A DNA stretch of 64,000 nucleotides, from contig NZ_CP060140.1 of the NCBI RefSeq assembly GCF_022376295.1, positions 2,794,356-2,858,355 on the forward strand, in the 5' to 3' direction. The position numbers and the translations under genes were made by a program. Under the pieces are notes generated by a model that was not told the DNA's origin, searched no databases, and saw only the letters and a program-made list of their open reading frames with translations. Source of the stretch: Nodularia sphaerocarpa UHCC 0038. Its GTDB lineage: Bacteria > Cyanobacteriota > Cyanobacteriia > Cyanobacteriales > Nostocaceae. Each line of letters opens with the position of its first letter. The first letter of the stretch is position 1. Shown here piece after piece: positions 34,413 to 41,901 of this stretch.

Positions 34413-34748
34413 CGACTCCCTTGGTAATTGAGAAAATTTAAGTTAAGCATTACCATACAATTGAAATTATGCAGCACTTATACTGTTAAAAGTGCGACAT
34501 CTCTAATTATATCGACACCTGAGTCACTTCATGATACACAAAAACCAAAGACTAATGATTGCGCGTCGCGGTTTGATTGTCTTTGAACATACAGGTTAAA
34601 CTCATGAGTAGATTTGCTTATTTCTGTCCAGATGCTTCTTAGGTAAGTTACTCAAATACCAATATCCATAGCAGACTAAAGAAAGAAGATACAACACACT
34701 CTCACGGGTCTGTAAGCAGCATAAGCTGTAAATAGCTAAGGAGAATTT
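34413..34748. other. Intergenic region upstream of the nucleotidyltransferase fusion gene
   Basis: 336 bases between divergent genes. No ORF, hairpin family or heptamer array is visible. The downstream gene has AAGGAG 7 bases before its ATG. Confidence 0.4.
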
Positions 34749-37277
34749 ATGCGTGCAGTACTGATGGCTGGCGGTTCAGGAACACGGCTTCGACCGTTAA
34801 CTTGTGATCTGCCTAAACCAATGGTTCCTATTCTCAATCGGCCTATTGCCGAACATATCATCAATCTGCTCAAGCGGCATCAAATCACAGAAGTTATTGC
34901 GACCTTGCATTATCTACCGGATGTCCTGCGAGACTATTTTCAAGATGGTAGCGATTTTGGCGTGCAGATGACCTATGCTGTGGAGGAAGACCAGCCTTTA
35001 GGCACAGCAGGCTGTGTAAAGAATATTGCCGAACTTTTGGATGAAACTTTTTTAGTGATTAGCGGTGATAGTATCACAGATTTTGACCTGACGGCAGCGA
35101 TCGCCTTTCATAAACAAAAACAAGCCAAAGCCACTTTAGTTTTAACCAGAGTTCCCAACCCCGTGGAATTTGGCGTGGTAATTACCGATGAACAAGGACA
35201 TATTAACCGCTTTTTAGAAAAACCCTCTAGCAGTGAAATTTTTTCCGATACCGTCAACACTGGTATTTACATTCTAGAACCAGAAGTATTAGATTATCTG
35301 CCATCTAACACCGAAAGCGACTTCTCCAAAGACTTATTTCCCTTAATGCTTGAAAAAGGCGAAGCCCTATATGGTTACATTGCTCAAGGTTATTGGTGTG
35401 ATGTCGGTCACTTAGATGCCTATCGTGAGGCTCAGTATGATGCCTTAGATCGGAAAGTCAAACTCGATGTTGCTTATAAAGAAATTTCGCCGAATTTGTG
35501 GGTAGGACAAAATACTTTTATCGCCCCCACAGCCAGTATTGAATCTCCAGCCGTGATTGGTGATAATTGCCGCATTGGGGCGAGAGTCCAGATTGAGGCG
35601 GGAACCATTATTGGGGATAATGTCACCATTGGCGCTGATGCTAACCTGAAGCGACCAATTTTGTGGAATGGGTCAATTATTGGCGATGAAGCACATCTGA
35701 GCGCCTGCGTGATTTCTCGTGGGACGCGTGTAGACCGTCGCGCTCATGTCTTAGAAGCGGCTGTGGTGGGTTCCCTGTCTACTATTGGCGAAGAAGCCCA
35801 AATTAGTCCTAATGTGCGGGTTTGGCCGAGTAAAAAGATTGAATCAGGGGCAATCTTAAACATTAACTTGATTTGGGGTAACACTGCTCAAAGAAATTTA
35901 TTTGGTCAACGTGGTGTCCAAGGTTTAGCCAATATTGACATCACTCCAGAATTTGCTGTGAAGTTAGGATCTGCTTATGGTTCCACCTTGAAACCTGGTT
36001 GTAAAGTCACTGTTTCCCGTGACCAGCGAAATGTTTCGCGCATGGTGACTCGCTCGTTAATTGCTGGTTTGATGTCTGTAGGGATTGATATTCAAAACCT
36101 CGATGCGACAGCGATTCCCATAGCGCGGACGGTGATACCAACAATGTTTGTGGCTGGTGGGATTCATGTGCGGGTACACCCGGATCGCCCTGATTATATC
36201 CTGATTGAGTTTATGGATGCTAAGGGAATTAATATCACCAAAGCTCTGGAGAAGAAAATTGAAGGAGCTTATTTTAAAGAAGATATGCGGCGATCGCAAA
36301 TTCATGAAATTGGCGATGTAGCTTATCCTAGCCAAGTCATGGAACGCTATTGTACAGCCTTTGAAAAGTTGTTAAATGTAGATACTCTCCGCAACAGTCG
36401 CGCCAAAGTCGTAATTGACTATGTTTATGCGGTGTCTGGCGCAGTTTTACCGATGATGTTAGATAAATTTGGCGCTGATGCGGTGGTGCTGAATGCGAGT
36501 GTGAATAAAGCGGCGATGTCAGTGACTGATCGTGAAGCATTGTTGACTCAGCTAGGTCATGTGGTGGAGGCGTTAAAAGCTAACTTTGGTGTGCAAGTAT
36601 CAGCTAATGGGGAACAGTTGATATTAGTTGATGAGTCAGGCTTTCCGATTCGGGGGGAGATTTTGACAGCATTGATGGTAGACATGATTTTAACATCTAA
36701 CCCCAGAGGAACGGTTGTTGTCCCGGTTCATGCTTCCAGTGCTGTGGAACAAGTCGCCCGTCGTCATGATGGTCGGGTAATTCGCACTAAAGCCAATCCT
36801 ACAGCGTTGATGGAAGCTTCGCAGAAAAATCCCAATGTGGTGTTAGGAGGTAGCGGAGAAACTGGTTTTATTTTCCCACATCTGCATCCGGGATTTGATT
36901 CGATGTTCTGCATTGCGAAGTTAATTGAGATGCTGACAATTCAAGAGCGATCGCTTGCTACAGCGCGTTCAGAATTACCCCGTGTAGTTCACAAAACTTA
37001 TACAGTTCGTTGTCCTTGGACTGCTAAAGGGGCGCTAATGCGTTATTTGGTCGAAACACACCCAGCCCAAAATTTAGAGTTAATTGATGGGGTGAAAATT
37101 TGCCAACCTTATGATGATAGTTGGCTATTAGTTTTACCTGATGCCAGTGAACCATTAGTACATTTGTATGCAAACAGTAATGATCGGGATTGGGTAGATG
37201 ACACCTTGAGAAACTACCGCACCCGTGTTCAGACCTTTGTGGAAAGACAGCAAGAATACCAACCAGCCGAAGTGTAA
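34749..37277 (+). CDS. Mannose-1-phosphate guanylyltransferase-like nucleotidyltransferase fused to a degenerate phosphomannomutase domain
   Basis: 842 residues. An N-terminal sugar-phosphate nucleotidyltransferase (about 1-230) shows LMAGGSGTRLRPLT, LPKPMVPI and VISGDSITDFDL. A left-handed beta-helix of hexapeptide repeats (about 250-350) begins near IGDNCRIGARVQIEAGTIIG. An alpha-D-phosphohexomutase fold follows (about 375-835). In the mutase part all four catalytic motifs are altered: the Ser loop reads AGGIHVRVHPDRPD instead of TASHNP. The metal loop reads SANGEQ instead of DGDADR, the sugar loop GGSGETGF instead of GGExSGH, and the phosphate loop LPDASEP instead of RxSGTEP. So only the transferase is likely active; the mutase part may be regulatory. 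Nucleotide and sugar (GDP-mannose?) are inferred. Confidence 0.88.
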   Translation: MRAVLMAGGSGTRLRPLTCDLPKPMVPILNRPIAEHIINLLKRHQITEVIATLHYLPDVLRDYFQDGSDFGVQMTYAVEEDQPLGTAGCVKNIAELLDETFLVISGDSITDFDLTAAIAFHKQKQAKATLVLTRVPNPVEFGVVITDEQGHINRFLEKPSSSEIFSDTVNTGIYILEPEVLDYLPSNTESDFSKDLFPLMLEKGEALYGYIAQGYWCDVGHLDAYREAQYDALDRKVKLDVAYKEISPNLWVGQNTFIAPTASIESPAVIGDNCRIGARVQIEAGTIIGDNVTIGADANLKRPILWNGSIIGDEAHLSACVISRGTRVDRRAHVLEAAVVGSLSTIGEEAQISPNVRVWPSKKIESGAILNINLIWGNTAQRNLFGQRGVQGLANIDITPEFAVKLGSAYGSTLKPGCKVTVSRDQRNVSRMVTRSLIAGLMSVGIDIQNLDATAIPIARTVIPTMFVAGGIHVRVHPDRPDYILIEFMDAKGINITKALEKKIEGAYFKEDMRRSQIHEIGDVAYPSQVMERYCTAFEKLLNVDTLRNSRAKVVIDYVYAVSGAVLPMMLDKFGADAVVLNASVNKAAMSVTDREALLTQLGHVVEALKANFGVQVSANGEQLILVDESGFPIRGEILTALMVDMILTSNPRGTVVVPVHASSAVEQVARRHDGRVIRTKANPTALMEASQKNPNVVLGGSGETGFIFPHLHPGFDSMFCIAKLIEMLTIQERSLATARSELPRVVHKTYTVRCPWTAKGALMRYLVETHPAQNLELIDGVKICQPYDDSWLLVLPDASEPLVHLYANSNDRDWVDDTLRNYRTRVQTFVERQQEYQPAEV

Positions 37278-37281
37278 GTAT

Positions 37282-37326
37282 TCAGTTATCAGTTATCAGT
37301 TATCAGTGGTCAGTTATCAGTTATCA
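37282..37326. repeat. STRR: TCAGTTA heptamers
   Basis: About six units TCAGTTA with one TCAGTGG variant, beginning a few bases after the preceding stop codon. Confidence 0.85.
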
Positions 37327-37388
37327 GGCTGTTTACTGACTGCTGAATATTTGTAAAAGTCCTGATTTCACAGCGATTTTCAGGTAAC

Positions 37389-38276
37389 TTAATTAATTCG
37401 TCCTGCTAACCAAGATTGCAAATCAGCCAAATTGGTAAAATCTAACACTGCTTCGCTCAAATCTTCCAGAATAGCCAAGGGTAAACCAGAAATAGAGGAG
37501 CGTATTTCCCCAGAGAGTTCCCCAAAACGCTTAGTCAACATTCGAGAAATGGCATTAGCCATCACTTCGCGCCCTTCCTCGCGCCCTTCCTCGCGCCCTT
37601 CCTCACGTCCTTCTTCGCGTCCTTCTTCCTTAATTTCTCGGTAAACTCTGGTTTCCTTGAGGGTGATTCCTAACATAGTCTCTACCTCCATTCGGCTGAG
37701 ATTTTCAAACCTATACACCATGATCGTGGTTATCATCTCTATTATGACGCTACTTGATAGAGATGTTGCTTCTTCATGGGTTCTAGTTAACAAATACCTT
37801 GCTTCTTCTGGTGCTTGTTCTTCTTCTACTGTAGTCAGTACCATCAGCGCTAACCATAAAGGGAGTTGGCGAATATTACCCAATTCATCTAAATATACCC
37901 GATGCACTTGGTTACTATTTAGTAATGCTCGATGGGGATAAATGCTACTCTGTTCAAGATCACGATTGGGATAGATAATTACTGCTTGCCAATCACTAAA
38001 TCTTGCCCGGTTACGATAAAAATATAGCGCAGATTCCGCAAATACTCTTTCGTAAAGTTGTTCGTCCTTTTGGAATTGCACCTCGCAAAAATATACAACC
38101 CCAGCATCTGTATTTTCAGGTGGGAGAAATACCCCATCAATTTCAAATTTAGGTTCCTTGACAGCTACGGAATCAAATCGATAACTATCTGCATTTATTG
38201 GGGGTGTTTCCAGTAGTTGAAATAACAGACTAGGAGATTGTTGAAACAGTTTGTAAAAAATCGAATCTCGACGCAT
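37389..38276 (-). CDS. DUF2887 / Rpn-like putative nuclease with DUF4351-like tail
   Basis: 295 residues. It starts MRRDSIFYKLFQQSPSLLFQ, the DUF2887 hallmark. A PD-(D/E)XK-like core includes FEIDGVFLPP and VYFCEVQFQKDEQLYERVFAE (acidic residues and CEVQFQ). A helical region is followed by five EEGR repeats (about 218-238; 12-base DNA repeats at about 37565-37630) and a C-terminal DUF4351-like domain (MLTKRFGELS ... LADLQSWL). A multi-copy cyanobacterial family of unknown role, related to Rpn recombination-promoting nucleases. It is 17 bases after the ABC ATPase gene on the same strand. Confidence 0.82.
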   Translation of the reverse strand: MRRDSIFYKLFQQSPSLLFQLLETPPINADSYRFDSVAVKEPKFEIDGVFLPPENTDAGVVYFCEVQFQKDEQLYERVFAESALYFYRNRARFSDWQAVIIYPNRDLEQSSIYPHRALLNSNQVHRVYLDELGNIRQLPLWLALMVLTTVEEEQAPEEARYLLTRTHEEATSLSSSVIIEMITTIMVYRFENLSRMEVETMLGITLKETRVYREIKEEGREEGREEGREEGREEGREVMANAISRMLTKRFGELSGEIRSSISGLPLAILEDLSEAVLDFTNLADLQSWLAGRIN

Positions 38277-38293
38277 AAAGTAGATGATTTATG

Positions 38294-39589
38294 TTAATTT
38301 CTAGGAAATATCGCTGACTCGGTTTGAGGATCAAAAAAGTTTAGTTTCTCTGGATTTAACGATAACCATAATTGCTCACCTACACTCACTAATCTCTCTG
38401 GTGGGATTCGTACTTGGAGATAATTATCTGTATGACTAATTTGAGATTCTGGTTCGGAAATTCTCACCGCAAGGAAAGAATCATTACCCAGATTTTCTAC
38501 TAAGTCTACTTTTACGGGTAAATTTTTGGTCGCTGGTACGCTCAAAATCAAGTGTTCTGGGCGAATACCTAAAATAATCGTTTGCTTATCGTATTTTCGC
38601 AAAGATTTTTCCCAAGTTTCTGGGACGGTGAGGCGAAAATTGTGATGGGTAATTAATAATGGGGCGTGAAATGTGACAGGAATAAAATTCATTGGTGGTG
38701 AACCAATAAATTCGGCGACAAAGCGGTTAGCTGGGCGGTTGTAAAGTTCTAATGGAGATGCGACTTGCTGAATTTGTCCTTGATTCATAATCGCAATGCG
38801 ATCGCCCATTGTCATCGCTTCGGTTTGGTCGTGGGTAACGTAAATCGTCGTAGTTCCTAATTGGCGTTGTAATTTGACAATTTGGGCGCGAGTTTCGGCG
38901 CGGAGTTTCGCATCCAAGTTAGAAAGGGGTTCATCCATTAAAAATACTTGAGGATCACGGGCGATCGCTCTTCCTAATGCTACCCGTTGTCTTTGTCCCC
39001 CAGATAGTTGTTTGGGTAAGCGATTCAGCAAGGTTTCCATTTGTAATAATTGCGCCACATTTCGCACCTGCTGATCTACTTGCCTTTCTTTGTCAGAAAT
39101 ATAACGCAGTCCTTTAGGTAACTTTCTGGTGACACCCACCAGGAGATTTTTCGCCCAATCAGGAAGTGAAGAGTCCTGATTTTCCCCATTTCCTAATTCC
39201 CGTCTACGGAGTCCAAAGGCGATGTTGTCATACACCGTCATGTGAGGATAGAGGGCGTAATTTTGAAACACCATTGCAATGTCTCGTTCTTTGGGAGGTA
39301 AATCATTGATTAGGCGATCGCCCACCGTAATATTTCCTCCTGTCATTGCTTCTAACCCAGCGATTAACCGTAGTAAAGTGCTTTTACCACAACCCGAAGG
39401 ACCGACAAGCACCATAAATTCACCATCGGCGATCGTTAAGTTAATTCGCCGTAAGACATTAACAATTTCTGCTGGTTCCGGGGTAGCATCATTTTTCTTT
39501 CCATCACCGGGAGAGGTTGGAGAAGCTACACCTTCCCCTTTGCGTTGGGGAAAGCTTTTATAAATATTTTCTAAGACAACTTGCGCCAC
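38294..39589 (-). CDS. ABC transporter ATP-binding protein, MalK/UgpC (CUT1 sugar) type
   Basis: 431-residue ATPase that would energise a sugar or polyol importer. Walker A is GPSGCGKST (about 63-71), the Q-loop VFQNYALYPHMTV, the signature LSGGQRQRVALGRAI, Walker B VFLMDEPLSNLD, and the H-loop VTHDQTEAM. A C-terminal TOBE/MalK regulatory domain follows (about 300-425). Two insertions stand out: a low-complexity stretch before Walker A (about 17-40, GEGVASPTSPGDGKKND) and about 35 residues after the Q-loop (about 130-165). The permease and binding protein genes are not adjacent, as expected for a shared ATPase. Confidence 0.92.
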   Translation of the reverse strand: MAQVVLENIYKSFPQRKGEGVASPTSPGDGKKNDATPEPAEIVNVLRRINLTIADGEFMVLVGPSGCGKSTLLRLIAGLEAMTGGNITVGDRLINDLPPKERDIAMVFQNYALYPHMTVYDNIAFGLRRRELGNGENQDSSLPDWAKNLLVGVTRKLPKGLRYISDKERQVDQQVRNVAQLLQMETLLNRLPKQLSGGQRQRVALGRAIARDPQVFLMDEPLSNLDAKLRAETRAQIVKLQRQLGTTTIYVTHDQTEAMTMGDRIAIMNQGQIQQVASPLELYNRPANRFVAEFIGSPPMNFIPVTFHAPLLITHHNFRLTVPETWEKSLRKYDKQTIILGIRPEHLILSVPATKNLPVKVDLVENLGNDSFLAVRISEPESQISHTDNYLQVRIPPERLVSVGEQLWLSLNPEKLNFFDPQTESAIFPRN

Positions 39590-39815
39590 GAGTATTTGGG
39601 GTAAAGGTATGCACTAGATCGCTGACTCCACCAAGGGGAACATTCAGCGCCCATGATATATGTTACCTGTAACGCATTCCCCACAGATTTATCCGGGGGC
39701 TTTCAGCAGCTCTCAGAAATAGCGCTTTGGTTCAGTTTACAGGTTGCGAAACACTATGCCTTGAAGCTCTAAGGGCGGTTAAGATAGATTTATAGGAATC
39801 TCAGCAGGTGTTGTC

Positions 39816-41048
39816 ATGACTACTGATGTAACTGAAAATCCTGCCCATGAAATTGTAGACGTAAAAACTACAGATTGTTGTATTGTTGGTGGTGGTCCAG
39901 GCGGCGCTGTTTTGGCTCTACTGCTAGCACGTCAAGGCGTTTCTGTCAAGCTTTTGGAAGCGCATAAAGATTTTGACCGCGACTTTCGGGGGGACACGAT
40001 TCACCCCTCGGTAATGGAAATTATGGAAGAATTGCAGTTAAGCGATCGCCTGCTACAATTACCTCATGCAAAAATGCACAGCTTGAGAATTCGCACTCCT
40101 GAAGATATCATCACCTTAGCGGATTTTAGCCACCTAAAAACCTGCTACCCCTACATCACAATGATGCCGCAGGTAAAATTCCTGGAATTTATCACCCAAG
40201 AAGCCGCAAAATATCCGAATTTCCACTTAGTCATGGGTGCGAATGTGCAGGATTTAATTGAGGAAAATGGTATAATTAAAGGAGTACGCTATCGGTGCGG
40301 CGGCGGCTGGTATGAAGTCCGGGCATTACTGACAGTAGGTGCAGATGGTCGCCACTCACGCTTAAGACAACAGGGCGGTTTTGAGTCTATTAAAACATCG
40401 CCGCCAATGGATGTCCTCTGGTTCCGTTTACCCCATCACCCAGAAGACCCAGAAGGAGGCATAGGAAACCTGTCTCAAGGTCGGATATTGGTTATGCTGG
40501 ATCGTGGTGATCAATGGCAACTTGCTTATGTGATTCCTAAAGGCGGTTATCAGCAAATTCGGGCTGCTGGGTTGGAGGAATTTAAAAAATCTGTTGTGGA
40601 AGTTGTGCCAAGTTTAAGCGATCGCATCGAACATTTACAAGATTGGTCACAGGTATTCTTTCTCTGTGTGGAATCCAGCCGCGTTAAACGCTGGTATCGT
40701 CCGGGACTGTTACTTATAGGTGATGCTGCTCATATTATGTCGCCAGTGGGGGGAGTGGGTATTAACTATGCAATACAAGATGCTGTAGTAGCTGCTAATA
40801 TCCTCTGTAAACCTCTGAAAAATCAACACATAGAACTGAGTGATTTAGCCAAAGTGCAGCGCCAACGAGAATTACCCACGCGCATGATTCAAGCATTTCA
40901 GACCTTGATTCAGAAACGAGTCTTAGCCCCCATTCTCACATCCCAGCAGACCTTCACACCTCCTGTTTGGTTACGCTTGCCGATTTTACGCGACCTTCCG
41001 GGGCGGTTGATTGGCTTGGGGATTTTTCCAGTCCACGTCAAAAGTTAA
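39816..41048 (+). CDS. FAD-dependent monooxygenase/oxidoreductase (PHBH-like fold)
   Basis: 410-residue flavoprotein. The dinucleotide motif is CCIVGGGPGGAVLALLLARQG (about 23-43, shown in part), the DG motif VGADGRHSRLR (about 175-185), and the GD motif LLLIGDAAHIMSPVGGVGIN (about 300-319). This is the FAD_binding_3 / aromatic hydroxylase group, which hydroxylates or epoxidises small aromatics or isoprenoids. No membrane segment is seen. The substrate is unknown. ATG 39816 gives a 20-residue N-terminal extension before the fold. It is monocistronic. Confidence 0.85.
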   Translation: MTTDVTENPAHEIVDVKTTDCCIVGGGPGGAVLALLLARQGVSVKLLEAHKDFDRDFRGDTIHPSVMEIMEELQLSDRLLQLPHAKMHSLRIRTPEDIITLADFSHLKTCYPYITMMPQVKFLEFITQEAAKYPNFHLVMGANVQDLIEENGIIKGVRYRCGGGWYEVRALLTVGADGRHSRLRQQGGFESIKTSPPMDVLWFRLPHHPEDPEGGIGNLSQGRILVMLDRGDQWQLAYVIPKGGYQQIRAAGLEEFKKSVVEVVPSLSDRIEHLQDWSQVFFLCVESSRVKRWYRPGLLLIGDAAHIMSPVGGVGINYAIQDAVVAANILCKPLKNQHIELSDLAKVQRQRELPTRMIQAFQTLIQKRVLAPILTSQQTFTPPVWLRLPILRDLPGRLIGLGIFPVHVKS

Positions 41049-41291
41049 TTTGCAGTATTTTTTCTGCTTTGGAATGGTATAATTGTACTACTCATGCAGA
41101 ATCCAATTCTCGTTATAGTCAGGCGAAGGTGGCGAATAGTATCCTAAATACTGTTCAAAGCGATCGCTTGGCTTTTATGCTAAAAAAGACACTACAAGTG
41201 TATGTCAGGAATTTATTTAGGCACATTAAATATATTTCCGTAATAAAAACCCTATTTCTTTGTCAGCAACTTTTCCATTTAGGAGGATTTT

Positions 41292-41831
41292 ATGAATAGC
41301 TGCGTTTTAATGGCAGAAATCATTCAAGAACCGCAATTACGCTATACAGCCGATAACTTAGCAATCACGGAAATGCTGGTGCAGTTTCCTAATTCTCAAC
41401 GCACAGAAGACCAGTTAGTTACCTTAAAAGTGGTTGGCTGGGGTATTCTGGCTACAGAAATTCAGCAAAATTACCATCAAGGCGATCGCGTCATCTTAGC
41501 AGGGCGCTTAGGAATGCATACTGTGGAGCGTCAAGAAGGTTTTAAAGAAAAACGTGCTGAATTGACAGTACAACAGATTCAACCTTTAGGAAGTGGTTTC
41601 ACTTCATCACCATCAGTCACCTCCACAGTTCCACAACCAACATCCCCAATAATTTCATCCTCACAGAAGGAAGTTGAATTACGTCCAGTAACCGCCCCAG
41701 CGACAACCCCCATGAGCGTTGTACCCGCTCCCACAAACTTCGCACCCACATCCCCACCCCAAAATTTTGAGCGCACCAATTATCCTACGGTGAAAGAGCA
41801 AGAACCAGACCCAGACGACATTCCTTTCTAA
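41292..41831 (+). CDS. ssb: Single-stranded DNA-binding protein
   Basis: 179 residues. An N-terminal OB fold (about 1-105) has MNSCVLMAEIIQEPQLRYT, VTLKVVGWG and GDRVILAGRLGM. A Pro/Ser/Thr-rich disordered linker follows, then the acidic tip EPDPDDIPF, which in the family recruits replication and repair proteins. The OB fold is somewhat divergent from the main cyanobacterial SSB, so it could be a paralogue. The start ATG 41292 has a perfect AGGAGG 9 bases upstream. Confidence 0.88.
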   Translation: MNSCVLMAEIIQEPQLRYTADNLAITEMLVQFPNSQRTEDQLVTLKVVGWGILATEIQQNYHQGDRVILAGRLGMHTVERQEGFKEKRAELTVQQIQPLGSGFTSSPSVTSTVPQPTSPIISSSQKEVELRPVTAPATTPMSVVPAPTNFAPTSPPQNFERTNYPTVKEQEPDPDDIPF

Positions 41832-41836
41832 ACTGG

Positions 41837-41882
41837 AGATTGGGGATTGGGGATTAGGGATTGGGAATTGGGGATTGGGGAT
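41837..41882. repeat. STRR: GGGGATT heptamers between ssb and pabAB
   Basis: About six units GGGGATT with TAGGGATT/GGGAATT variants, lying between the ssb stop and the ribosome site of the next gene. Confidence 0.9.
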
Positions 41883-41901
41883 ACAAACAGGGGAAACTCA
41901 A

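Noticed and set aside
39279..39563. Plus-strand 94-residue open frame opposite the ABC ATPase
   Set aside because: Shadow of a strongly conserved gene; no ribosome site.
41875..41901. TTG start for PabA-PabB
   Set aside because: It lies in an STRR array; GTG 41902 has an AGGGGA site and starts the conserved domain.
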